A stretch of 64,000 nt of DNA, taken from positions 101,831 through 165,830 of the forward strand of contig CBFHJJ010000002.1 of NCBI GenBank assembly GCA_965655865.1, in the 5' to 3' direction. Each line of letters begins with the position of its first letter. The first letter of the stretch is position 1. Shown piece after piece: positions 27,853 to 36,113 of this stretch. The translations under genes were made by a program, and so were the position numbers. This DNA is from MAG-121220-bin8 sp965655865 (lineage in GTDB: Bacteria; Bacteroidota; Bacteroidia; Flavobacteriales; Flavobacteriaceae). Below the pieces are notes generated by a model. It did no database searches. It was not told the origin of the DNA and saw only the letters and a list, made by a program, of their open reading frames with translations.

Positions 27853-27873
27853 AAAAGCATTATACATGCCTTT
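27853..27873 (-). promoter_or_regulatory. Leader hairpin of rplM-rpsI (attenuator or L13 leader candidate)
   Basis: On the minus strand AAAGGCAT pairs with ATGCTTTT (8 bp including one G-T) around the loop GTATA, and more T residues follow. It lies about 16 bases before the rplM ATG and within the predicted leader of about 44 nt. The very 5' end of the transcript (GCC) could pair with the same GGC, giving two exclusive folds. The stem is AT-rich and weak, so this is only a candidate. Confidence 0.35.
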
Positions 27874-27883
27874 AATTGGCCTG

Positions 27884-27914
27884 CAAATCTACAATAATAA
27901 ATCAAATCTGCAAA
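27884..27914 (-). promoter_or_regulatory. Promoter of rplM-rpsI (TTTG-N19-TAGATTTG)
   Basis: On the minus strand a -33 TTTG (27911-27914) and a -7 TAGATTTG (27884-27891) are separated by 19 bases. This is among the best matches to the Bacteroidota consensus in the window. The predicted start is about 27880, roughly 44 nt before the rplM ATG. Confidence 0.65.
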
Positions 27915-27933
27915 CCAGTAATTAAACAAATTA

Positions 27934-30669
27934 TTAATGTGCTTCAAACCAGTTCAAACCAGTACCCATATCTACTTTTAATGGGATTGTAATATCATAT
28001 GCGTTTTCCATTTCATTTTGAATTATTTCTTTCATCTCTTTGATTTCATCATTATGAATTTCAAAGACTAGTTCGTCATGAACTTGAACAAGCATTTTAG
28101 ATCTAAAATTATTATTTTCAATTCTGTTTTGGATATTAATCATGGCAAGTTTAATGATATCTGCAGCACTTCCTTGAACTGGGGCATTTACTGCATTTCT
28201 TTCAGAAGCTCCTCTTACAATAGGGTTCCTAGAATTAATATCTTTTAAATATCTTTTTCGCCCTAAAATTGTTTTTACATAACCATTCTCTCTAGCAAAA
28301 TTTATCTGTGATGATATGTAATTTTTTAATTGGGGGTATGCTTCATAATAGGAATCTATTAATTCTTTTGACTCTTTTCTTGATAAAGAAGTTTGATTAC
28401 TAAGTCCAAACGCTGAAACACCATAGATAATTCCAAAATTTACAGTCTTAGCGTTACTTCTTTGTTCAGAAGTCACATCATTAATATCAATGTTAAATAC
28501 TTTTGATGCTGTTGAGCTATGAATATCTTGATTATTTTTAAATGCTAAAATCATGTTAGGATCCTTACTTAAATAGGCTATTACTCTTAATTCAATTTGA
28601 GAGTAATCAGCAGATAACATAGTATAATTTTCATTATTACAAATAAATGCTTTTCTAATTTCTCTTCCCCTTGGATTTCTGATTGGAATGTTTTGTAAGT
28701 TGGGGTTGTTGCTACTTAGTCTTCCAGTAGAAGCTATTGCTTGATTAAATTCAGCATGAATTCTTAAAGTCTCAGAGTTAATTTGTTTTGGAAGTGCATC
28801 TACGTAGGTGTTTAATAATTTTTGTAAAGATCTCCACTCGAGAACTTTTTCTACAATCAAATGTTCTGACGAAAGTTTTGATAAAATCTCTTCACTTGTT
28901 GAAAATTGACCAGATTTTGTTTTTTTTGGCTTTTCTACAATTTTCATTTTATTAAAAAGCACTTCTCCAAGTTGTTTTGGTGAAGCTAGATTGAATTCTT
29001 CATTTGAAATTTCAAAAATAATTTTTTCAAGTTCATTAAGCTCTTTATGAAACTTAATTGAAAGTTCATTTAAAAAAGATGAGTTTAGTTTTATCCCATT
29101 ACTTTCCATAACAGATAATACTTTCAACAAAGGCATTTCTAAGTCTTCAAAAAGATTTAGTAGTTCTCCTTTTTTTAAATCCTTTTTTAATTGGTTGCTT
29201 AATTGAAAATTTAAATCCGATTTTTCCATACAAATTTGAATTTCAGATTCGTTATTTAAATCTGGAGAATAATTCAAATACGTTTGGCAAGTTGTTTTAA
29301 AATCGTGATTAAGGTCAGGATTAATTAAGTAATGTGCTATTTTATTATCAAAATAGTTTCCTTTAATTTTTATGTCTAAATCACTTAAAAGTTTAAACTG
29401 ATGTTTTAAATCAAATCCAATAATTTTTAAATCATTCCTTTCAAACAAACTCTTAATTACATTTAATGTTTGAGAATCTTTTTTTTCTAAAGTTATGAAG
29501 TAACTCTTGTCATTGTTCCAGCTAAAACTTAATCCAAAACAATTTTCTTTTTCTTTAAATTTAAATATTTCAAGTGATACTGTATTTTGTTTATTTAAGT
29601 TGGATAAGGTTAGTTTTTTTGAAAGTTTACTTTCATTTTTTTGATAAAATTTAGATGAATTTAAAAAAGTATTTTTTTCATTATTTAAAGTTGTGTCTGA
29701 TTGACCAGGAACATTAAATAAATCATATTGAATTTCTTTTTTTTCAACTTTTAAAGGCTGCTCATTAACTAAATTTTCTTGTTCTTCAATAAAAATTCTT
29801 TTAAAATTTTCTTTCATTCTAGCGAACTCCAATTCCTCAAAAATTTCATAAACATTTTTATGATTTGGATTATCTAATTTAAAGTCTATAAAATCGTATT
29901 CAATAGGAACATCTAGCATTATAGTAGCTAACTTTTTTGAAAGAATACCTTTTTCTTTATTAGCCTCAATTTTTTCTCTTAATTTCCCCTTAATTTCAGA
30001 GGTATTTTCAAGTAGTTTTTCGATTGAACCGTAAAGGTTTATAAATTTCTTCGCAGTTTTTTCGCCAACACCAGGTAAACCAGGAATGTTGTCAACAGAA
30101 TCACCCATCATACCCAGAAAGTCAATAACCTGTTTAGGATCGGTTACTTCAAATTTTTGTTGAACTTCTTTTATTCCCCATATTTCGATACCGTTACCCA
30201 TTCTTGCAGGTTTGTACATGAAAATATTCTCAGAAACTAATTGTGCAAAATCTTTGTCTGGTGTTACCATAAAGACTTCATAATTGTTTTTTTCTGCATC
30301 CTTTGCAACTGTACCTATTATATCATCTGCTTCATACCCTCTTTTCATTAAAATTGGGATTCCCATTGCTTTTAATATGTTATGAATGTAAGGAACGGCA
30401 ATTTTAATTGCGTCAGGTGTTTCATGTCTATTAGCTTTGTATTCCTCAAACATTTCAACTCTGTCACTAGACCCCCCTAAATCAAACGCAACTGCAATGT
30501 TTTCTGGTTTTTCCCTTTTAATTAAATCCAATAGTGAATTCATAAAACCCATAATAGCACTTGTATCCATTCCTTTAGAATTTATTCTGGGGTTTTTAAT
30601 AAACGCATAATATCCTCTAAAAATTAATGCATAGGCATCAACCAAGAATAGTTTTTTTCTATTGTTCAT
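27934..30669 (-). CDS. polA: DNA polymerase I, with degenerate 3'-5' exonuclease domain
   Basis: This 911-residue enzyme fills gaps and removes RNA primers. The 5'-3' exonuclease domain (residues 1 to about 290) is intact, with VDAYALIFRGYYAF, YEADDIIGTVA, VTPDKDFAQLV and MMGDSVDNIPGLPGVGEKTA. The polymerase domain is intact: motif A DYSQIELRVIAYLS (about 684), motif B RSNAKTVNFGIIYG (about 734, with the Phe that favours dNTPs), motif C QVHDELVFE (about 860). The middle proofreading domain keeps its fold but not its metal ligands: Exo I reads VSLEIFKFK where DxE is expected, Exo II reads FDLKHQF in place of NxxxD, and Exo III reads CMEKSDL in place of YxxxD. Proofreading is therefore predicted absent, as in Taq polymerase. 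The gene is divergent from a metallophosphoesterase by 47 bases. Confidence 0.95.
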   Translation of the reverse strand: MNNRKKLFLVDAYALIFRGYYAFIKNPRINSKGMDTSAIMGFMNSLLDLIKREKPENIAVAFDLGGSSDRVEMFEEYKANRHETPDAIKIAVPYIHNILKAMGIPILMKRGYEADDIIGTVAKDAEKNNYEVFMVTPDKDFAQLVSENIFMYKPARMGNGIEIWGIKEVQQKFEVTDPKQVIDFLGMMGDSVDNIPGLPGVGEKTAKKFINLYGSIEKLLENTSEIKGKLREKIEANKEKGILSKKLATIMLDVPIEYDFIDFKLDNPNHKNVYEIFEELEFARMKENFKRIFIEEQENLVNEQPLKVEKKEIQYDLFNVPGQSDTTLNNEKNTFLNSSKFYQKNESKLSKKLTLSNLNKQNTVSLEIFKFKEKENCFGLSFSWNNDKSYFITLEKKDSQTLNVIKSLFERNDLKIIGFDLKHQFKLLSDLDIKIKGNYFDNKIAHYLINPDLNHDFKTTCQTYLNYSPDLNNESEIQICMEKSDLNFQLSNQLKKDLKKGELLNLFEDLEMPLLKVLSVMESNGIKLNSSFLNELSIKFHKELNELEKIIFEISNEEFNLASPKQLGEVLFNKMKIVEKPKKTKSGQFSTSEEILSKLSSEHLIVEKVLEWRSLQKLLNTYVDALPKQINSETLRIHAEFNQAIASTGRLSSNNPNLQNIPIRNPRGREIRKAFICNNENYTMLSADYSQIELRVIAYLSKDPNMILAFKNNQDIHSSTASKVFNIDINDVTSEQRSNAKTVNFGIIYGVSAFGLSNQTSLSRKESKELIDSYYEAYPQLKNYISSQINFARENGYVKTILGRKRYLKDINSRNPIVRGASERNAVNAPVQGSAADIIKLAMINIQNRIENNNFRSKMLVQVHDELVFEIHNDEIKEMKEIIQNEMENAYDITIPLKVDMGTGLNWFEAH

Positions 30670-30683
30670 ATATATATATTATA

Positions 30684-30691
30684 TATTTTTG
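30684..30691 (+). promoter_or_regulatory. -7 box TATTTTTG of the metallophosphoesterase gene
   Basis: TATTTTTG lies 25 bases before the TTG start in the 47-base divergent gap with polA. The surrounding run of alternating T and A makes chance matches easier, so confidence is modest. Confidence 0.4.
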
Positions 30692-30716
30692 ACTTCTAAT
30701 TTAAAAAATTATAATA

Positions 30717-31946
30717 TTGAGATGGGTATTTATTATCGTTGTTTTTTTATTAATTGAAATATACGCTTTTCAAGCCTTTAAAACATTATCTAAAAACAAT
30801 TGGATAATAAAGATATATACAATTGTAAACGTACTTGTATTTGCAAACTTCTTTTTCAGACTTTTTAATATTTATTTTCAAAATTTAGATTATTCCGATA
30901 TTTTTTATAATTATCTATCTGTTCCATTTGCTCTTCTCTTTACTTTATTATGTTTTAAATTGATTATTATTTCTTTTCTTTTCTTTGAAGATGTGATAAG
31001 ACTCACAGAATCAGCAATCAAATTCTTTTTTTCTAATTCATCAGATTCTTTTTTGGTTCAAAGAAGAGAGTTTTTGAGTAAACTAGCAATTTTAGTTGCT
31101 TCAATTCCAATTCCATTTGTTATTCACGGTATTTTTAAGGGTAGATATAACTATAGAGTATTCAATTATGAGATAAAATTTGATGATCTTCCAGATGATT
31201 TTGATGGTTACCAAATAACCCATATTTCAGATATCCATAGTGGAAGTTTAGATAATATAGAGAGTGTGAAATACGCTGTAGATTTAATAAATAAGCAAAA
31301 GTCAAATCTTATTTTATTTACTGGCGATATAGTTAATAATAAAGCGGATGAATTAATCAAATGGAAGACTTTGTTCTCAGATCTTCAGGCTTCAGATGGT
31401 AAATATTCAGTTTTAGGAAATCATGATTACGGAGACTATGTACAATGGAAATCAGAGAAGGAAAAGAAACTTAATTTTCAATTACTTTTAGATATTCAAA
31501 AGGAAATGGGGTTTAATTTATTATTAAACGAGAATACTAAAATTTACAAAAACAACAGTGCTATCTCACTTGTTGGTGTAGAGAATTGGGGGAAGGGTCG
31601 TTTCAAAAAAAAGGGAGATATTGATAAGGCTTGCTCAGGTCTTACAAATTCTGATTTTAAAATTGTCATGAGTCACGATCCGTCTCATTGGGATAAGGTA
31701 TTAATTGATCATAACACTCACTTTCATTTAACATTGAGCGGTCATACCCATGGCATGCAGTTTGGCATTGAAATTCCCGGATGGATTAAATGGAGTCCAG
31801 TGAAATGGGCTTATAAGTATTGGGCGGGTTTATATAATAAGAATAAGCAATTTTTAAATGTTAATAGAGGATTTGGTGTTTTAGGTTTTCCTGGAAGAGT
31901 GGGCGTTTATCCTGAAATATCAGTGATTAAGCTTAAAAAAACATAG
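30717..31946 (+). CDS. Membrane-anchored calcineurin-like metallophosphoesterase
   Basis: The 409-residue protein starts with TTG at 30717; the nearby ATG at 30721 is out of frame. The first 140 residues hold about four hydrophobic helices. The catalytic domain follows with the full metal-binding set: DIHSG (about residue 170), GDIVNN, LGNHDYGDY, MSHDPSHW and SGHTHGMQ. Proteins of this layout resemble E. coli YaeI/YkoE-type phosphodiesterases that act on UDP-sugar-linked lipids or other phosphodiesters, but the substrate here is unknown. It is divergent from polA and is followed 44 bases later by a thioredoxin-fold gene with its own -7 box. Confidence 0.88.
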   Translation: MRWVFIIVVFLLIEIYAFQAFKTLSKNNWIIKIYTIVNVLVFANFFFRLFNIYFQNLDYSDIFYNYLSVPFALLFTLLCFKLIIISFLFFEDVIRLTESAIKFFFSNSSDSFLVQRREFLSKLAILVASIPIPFVIHGIFKGRYNYRVFNYEIKFDDLPDDFDGYQITHISDIHSGSLDNIESVKYAVDLINKQKSNLILFTGDIVNNKADELIKWKTLFSDLQASDGKYSVLGNHDYGDYVQWKSEKEKKLNFQLLLDIQKEMGFNLLLNENTKIYKNNSAISLVGVENWGKGRFKKKGDIDKACSGLTNSDFKIVMSHDPSHWDKVLIDHNTHFHLTLSGHTHGMQFGIEIPGWIKWSPVKWAYKYWAGLYNKNKQFLNVNRGFGVLGFPGRVGVYPEISVIKLKKT

Positions 31947-31962
31947 TTTTTTAAAAAATCCT

Positions 31963-31970
31963 TATTTTTG
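31963..31970 (+). promoter_or_regulatory. -7 box TATTTTTG of the thioredoxin-fold gene
   Basis: TATTTTTG ends 20 bases before the ATG at 31991, predicting a leader of about 17 nt. No -33 TTG is obvious. Confidence 0.4.
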
Positions 31971-31990
31971 TACAAATTCAATATTGACTT

Positions 31991-32287
31991 ATGTCAAAAT
32001 TTGGTGAACTTATAAATTTAGAAGTACCAATACTATTAGACTTCTATGGTGATTGGGATGAATCTTCAAAAGCAATGCATCCTGTTTTAAGAGATGTAGC
32101 TGCTGCCATAGGCGATAAAGGAAAAGTAATTAAAATTAATGTGGATCAAAACAATGAGCTTTCTGAAGCTCTTAGGGTTAAAGGATTACCAACATTAATG
32201 ATTTACAAATCTGGAGAAATGGTTTGGAGACAAAGTGGAGAACAAGACGCTAACACTTTGATTAATTTAATTAATGATTTTATTTAA
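31991..32287 (+). CDS. Thioredoxin-fold protein lacking both catalytic cysteines
   Basis: This 98-residue protein follows the thioredoxin pattern over its full length: LLDFYGDW (residues 15-22), KVIKINVDQN, VKGLPTLMIYKSGE with the conserved cis-proline, and a final helix. The active-site motif Trp-Cys-Gly-Pro-Cys reads WDESS at residues 22-26, so both redox cysteines are gone and the protein contains no cysteine at all. It cannot be a disulfide reductase; a binding or chaperone role is the likely alternative. Intact relatives with WCxPC are common in Flavobacteriia. The gene has its own -7 box and overlaps the 3' end of the convergent DUF2723 gene by 21 bases. Confidence 0.85.
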   Translation: MSKFGELINLEVPILLDFYGDWDESSKAMHPVLRDVAAAIGDKGKVIKINVDQNNELSEALRVKGLPTLMIYKSGEMVWRQSGEQDANTLINLINDFI

Positions 32288-35200
32288 ACCTTCTCCAATT
32301 AATTCTAATTCCTTTACTTCTCCAATAATATAGTCCTTGTCTTTATCATATTCTTGTATTACCCCAACTAGTGATCTTAATTCAAAATAATCGTTAAGAA
32401 CAGACTGAGAATATTCCCCTTTTTTGTCCTCCTGCATAGACATTATTATTGCAATTCTTTCCTTAAATTGAGACGATATCTTAACGTATAACTCTCTAGC
32501 AAGTTCATTATTTTCAGAAATAAAAAGCTGACTTAGAAATGGACTAAGTAAAGTGTAATATTCATAATCCCCATAAAGTGTAGAGACAAACTCAGTTGAA
32601 TTTATAAATTGTTTTATAGCTTGAGATTTTAAAGCATTATTTTCAGATTTTAACAAAGTTTCTAATAGTGATCTGTATCTTTCTGTGTCTGTAATAATAT
32701 TCTCAGCAAAACTGTAAATTGAAAATCTTGAACTTTTCGAATTCGATAGTTGAGAATAGTAGTTCAAATTTTCATCATATTTTACTGAAAGCTTTTCATA
32801 AAGATTATCCCCTTTCGTAAATTTATTTATTCTATAGTAGGTGGTGATGTAAGGCTCTAAAAGACTGTAATAGCCAAAGTAATTTACAGGCATTTTTTGA
32901 ATTGATAAATCTAAAATTTCTTCTGCTTTTTGATATTCATTATCTGCAATAAGTTGTTTTGCAAGTCTGTGAAGATTTCCCCTAAAAGAAATACTATTTT
33001 TTCTAGTTTCCGGATCATGATAAATTTCGGAACTTTCTGAATTACCCCATTCCCAGCTTTTCACAATATTGTACATCAGCGAAGAATCTATACGCCCCAT
33101 TTCGTATGGATTATTCTTGTTAATTTCTGTTTTTACAGGAACAAGTTTATAAACAAGGCCGTCAAGTTGAAGGAAATCTTTCATCCACAAATATTCAGCA
33201 TCATTATAGCTTCCTCCTGTGAAATAAATAGGTCTTTTCCAATCGTTATTTGCTAATATATCTAGCATTAATAATTGATTCTTATATAGACCGCTAGTTG
33301 GAAGATCAATGTCGATATAGTCTAAAATTAAATCCTCGTTCTCAGCTTTAACAATACCACTTTCTAAAACATTTTTTTTATTAATAGGGACTCTAATTTT
33401 GTTGGTTGGATAGAAGACCATATTTTGAGTAAACAAAGGAATATTATTTAAATCGGCCCCATATTGAGTCAATAGATTTTTATATTTGGTTCTAGGATGA
33501 TCACTAGAAACCCAATTCATAAAATCTTTAATATCCCACCTTACAGAATCTATTAAAGCTTCATATTTGATATAATCCCTAATGCCGTAAGCATATTGAC
33601 TATGTTTAAGTTGAGAAGGAACTGGACTACTATTGTAGGTGCGTCTTTTCATTTGGTCCATATACCAATCTGTTGCAATTAAACTAGTATTAATGGTCCT
33701 AACATCAGTTCTGTAATTTTCAATTTCTTGAGCGTACCACAATGCGAAAGTATCATTATCTCCAATTGTAAAAATCATAGCATCCTTATCCCTATCAATA
33801 GAATTTAAATAAGCTTTAGCTAAAGATTGAGCTGTATACCTATTAGATCTGTCATGGTCATCCCAATTTTGATAACCCATTAAAAGAGGAACACAAAGTA
33901 ATAATATGCTTAATAATGGAACAGAAATTTTTTCAGTAAGTATTTTTTTAAACGAATTTGAGATTGAATATAAACTAAGGCCAATAAAAATAGAAAACAC
34001 ATAAAATGACCCAACTAGTGCATAGTCTCTTTCTCTTGGTTCAAAAACTCTTTCATTTAAGTAAACCTTTAAAGCTAAGCCAGTAAATAGAAATAATAAA
34101 ATTACAATCCAAAATAGATTTTTATCTTTTTTGAAAAGAAAAATAAGCCCTATTAATCCTAAGATAAAAGGAATCATATAATAAGTATTTCTAGCTTTAT
34201 TGTTTTTAAGGTCTGAAGGTAAATTACTTTGAGGACCAAGTCTTAATTCATCTATAAAATTTATTCCAGAAATCCAGTTACCGTTTAACAAATCATATTC
34301 CCATTTTATATCATTTTGTCGACCGCTGAAATTCCACATAAAATATCTAACATACATCGACCCAATTTGATATTTGAATAGATATTTTAAATTATTAAGC
34401 AATGATGGTTTTTCAATATCTAGATATCCGCCATATTCACTTAAAAACTTGTGATACCCTTCGGCATCGATGTCTCCTTTAGCAACACTTTGATTAAATT
34501 CATTTACAAGTTTTTTAAAATTAGTTTCGGCTAGATATTCTGGCTTAATTTGAAAATCTAAAAATCCAAAATATTTCATGTAGTTTATTGCATGTTCTGA
34601 ACTCCACATCCTAGGAAGAAGTCCAAGATGATTGCTATTAGAATTTATTTTTCCAGATTCCCAATCATTTACAATTACATATCTTTTTGTCTTGTCGTCT
34701 CTCTCAAATTTGGGTTTATCATCTTTATATGGATTGGTTTCATCTTGACCTGCGTAAGCATCAGAAAACATTGGTCCATAAAAAAGTTTTGTTTCAGGGT
34801 ATTGTTCTAAATTATAGTAGGCAAGTAAAGCTCTTGCATCTGAAGGTGAATTTTCGTTAATTACCGTGTTAGCATTGGATCTAATAGGAATCATAAGCCA
34901 AGCTGAAAATCCTATAAAAATAAACATGACACAAAGTGTTAGGACATTTGTGTTAACCCAATTTTTCTTTCTTGTATAACTTAATAAAAAAGTAAAAAGA
35001 GTAATTATTAAGATCGATGTAAAAATTGTTCCTGAATTAAAAGGTAATCTAAGGCTGTTTACAAAGAAAACTTCAAGGTAACCAAATAGAGCTAGGGTTG
35101 AAGGTAGAAGAAGTTTAAAAATAAAGAGCAAAACAGTAACAGAAAGAATGTTTGCAATTAAAAAACTTTTTAAGTTAGGATTTGGATATTTTTTGAAAAA

Positions 35201-35818
35201 GTAAATCATTCCAATTGCTGGAATAGCCAAAAGACCCATAAAGTGTACACCAAATGAAAGTCCAACAACAAAAGAAATTAAAATCAGCCATCTATTTCCT
35301 CTTTCGTTTTCCATGTCTGCTTCCCACTTAAACCCTAGCCAAAAAAGAAGAGCCATTATAAATGTAGCCATGGCGTAGACTTCAGCCTCAACTGCGTTAA
35401 ACCAAAAACTATCAGAAAATGTAAAACATAAAGCTCCAATTGTAGAGGAACTTATTATTTTAATTGCATTTTCATTTGTGATGTTTTCAGAAACACCTAC
35501 AATCTTCTTTCCAATTATTACTATTGTTAAATAGAGTAAATAGATCGTAAATGCACTTGCAAAGACAGACATCATATTCACCATAAATGCAATATCCTCT
35601 GGGTTTGAGGCGAAGGAGGAGAAAAACGCCCCAATCATTTGAAATAAAGGAGCACCTGGGGGATGTCCCACCTGTAATTTTGCTGATGTTGAAATATATT
35701 CTGCAGCATCCCAATAGCTAGCTGTTGGCTCAACTGTCAGGAAATAAGTAGTTAGTGCAATTAAAAAAACAATTAACCCTGCTACAGTATTTAATTTTTC
35801 GAATTTTCTAATATTCAT
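32267..35818 (-). CDS. DUF2723 (GT117-type) polytopic membrane protein
   Basis: The 1183-residue protein begins with a multi-helix region (about ten to twelve segments up to residue 640) that matches the DUF2723 family: FLTVEPTASYWDAAEYISTS, LQVGHPPGAPLFQMIGA, FSDSFWFNAVEAEVYAMATF. The Asp-Glu and Trp-Asp motifs in the first loop resemble protein O-mannosyltransferases, and such proteins are classed as GT117. The soluble C-terminal half contains GDNDTFALWYAQEIE, NDWKRPIYFTGG and helical-repeat-like sequence. In Bacteroidota it is thought to glycosylate exported proteins or lipids, but the donor is unknown. Its end overlaps the thioredoxin-fold gene; its start is near a tRNA on the other strand. 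Confidence 0.87.
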   Translation of the reverse strand: MNIRKFEKLNTVAGLIVFLIALTTYFLTVEPTASYWDAAEYISTSAKLQVGHPPGAPLFQMIGAFFSSFASNPEDIAFMVNMMSVFASAFTIYLLYLTIVIIGKKIVGVSENITNENAIKIISSSTIGALCFTFSDSFWFNAVEAEVYAMATFIMALLFWLGFKWEADMENERGNRWLILISFVVGLSFGVHFMGLLAIPAIGMIYFFKKYPNPNLKSFLIANILSVTVLLFIFKLLLPSTLALFGYLEVFFVNSLRLPFNSGTIFTSILIITLFTFLLSYTRKKNWVNTNVLTLCVMFIFIGFSAWLMIPIRSNANTVINENSPSDARALLAYYNLEQYPETKLFYGPMFSDAYAGQDETNPYKDDKPKFERDDKTKRYVIVNDWESGKINSNSNHLGLLPRMWSSEHAINYMKYFGFLDFQIKPEYLAETNFKKLVNEFNQSVAKGDIDAEGYHKFLSEYGGYLDIEKPSLLNNLKYLFKYQIGSMYVRYFMWNFSGRQNDIKWEYDLLNGNWISGINFIDELRLGPQSNLPSDLKNNKARNTYYMIPFILGLIGLIFLFKKDKNLFWIVILLFLFTGLALKVYLNERVFEPRERDYALVGSFYVFSIFIGLSLYSISNSFKKILTEKISVPLLSILLLCVPLLMGYQNWDDHDRSNRYTAQSLAKAYLNSIDRDKDAMIFTIGDNDTFALWYAQEIENYRTDVRTINTSLIATDWYMDQMKRRTYNSSPVPSQLKHSQYAYGIRDYIKYEALIDSVRWDIKDFMNWVSSDHPRTKYKNLLTQYGADLNNIPLFTQNMVFYPTNKIRVPINKKNVLESGIVKAENEDLILDYIDIDLPTSGLYKNQLLMLDILANNDWKRPIYFTGGSYNDAEYLWMKDFLQLDGLVYKLVPVKTEINKNNPYEMGRIDSSLMYNIVKSWEWGNSESSEIYHDPETRKNSISFRGNLHRLAKQLIADNEYQKAEEILDLSIQKMPVNYFGYYSLLEPYITTYYRINKFTKGDNLYEKLSVKYDENLNYYSQLSNSKSSRFSIYSFAENIITDTERYRSLLETLLKSENNALKSQAIKQFINSTEFVSTLYGDYEYYTLLSPFLSQLFISENNELARELYVKISSQFKERIAIIMSMQEDKKGEYSQSVLNDYFELRSLVGVIQEYDKDKDYIIGEVKELELIGEGLNKIIN

Positions 35819-35881
35819 TATTCAAATAATTGATTGACGAAATTAAACAATATTATCAATAAATATTTTAAATATAATTTA

Positions 35882-35912
35882 TTTGTCTAGCTGAAACTTT
35901 ATATTAAATTTG
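35882..35912 (+). promoter_or_regulatory. Promoter of tRNA-Gln (TTTG-N19-TAAATTTG)
   Basis: A -33 TTTG (35882-35885) and a -7 TAAATTTG (35905-35912) are 19 bases apart, the same spacing as at rplM. Transcription would start about 35916, about 10 bases before the mature tRNA. Confidence 0.6.
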
Positions 35913-35925
35913 CCGTTCATTACAC

Positions 35926-35998
35926 TGGCCTATGGTGTAACTGGCAACACGTCTGGTTTTGGTCCAGAAGAGTCTAGGTTCGAGCCCTAGTAGGCCAA
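35926..35998 (+). tRNA. tRNA-Gln (anticodon TTG)
   Basis: The 73-base sequence folds into a full cloverleaf. The acceptor stem TGGCCTA (35926-35932) pairs with TAGGCCA (35991-35997), with discriminator A at 35998. The D arm pairs near 35935-35950. The anticodon stem TCTGG/CCAGA encloses the loop TTTTGGT with anticodon TTG at 35959-35961, which reads CAA/CAG. The T arm CTAGG/CCTAG encloses TTCGAGC. The 3' CCA is not encoded (ACT follows), as often in Bacteroidota, so it must be added after transcription. It is a single tRNA with its own promoter and is not part of an array. Confidence 0.95.
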
Positions 35999-36026
35999 CT
36001 TTAATTAACGGTGTTTAATTAAATTC

Positions 36027-36053
36027 TTTGTTTTATAGAATTTAGTATATTTG
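36027..36053 (+). promoter_or_regulatory. Promoter of rimP-nusA-infB (TTTG-N15-TATATTTG)
   Basis: A -7 box TATATTTG lies at 36046-36053 and is followed by C; a TTTG at 36027-36030 is a slightly close -33 element (15-base spacer). The predicted start, about 36057, lies downstream of the TTG at 36051, so that codon cannot be the rimP start. Confidence 0.5.
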
Positions 36054-36073
36054 CACTGCATTATTGAAAATTT

Positions 36074-36094
36074 GAGGGGGACAATGTCCCCTTC
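36074..36094 (+). promoter_or_regulatory. Strong hairpin in the rimP leader
   Basis: GAGGGGGAC (36074-36082) pairs with GTCCCCTTC (36086-36094) around an AAT loop: a 9-bp stem with one G-T pair, followed by a T-rich stretch. It is the most GC-rich patch in the area and contains the ATG at 36084, which would be hidden. It may act as an attenuator or protein-binding leader for the rimP operon, or end transcripts from the tRNA promoter. Confidence 0.5.
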
Positions 36095-36113
36095 TTTATT
36101 AAATATATTTGAT

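Noticed and set aside
36051..36086. TTG at 36051 or ATG at 36084 as the rimP start
   Set aside because: The TTG lies within the -7 box and the ATG in the loop of a 9-bp hairpin; both add residues absent from relatives.
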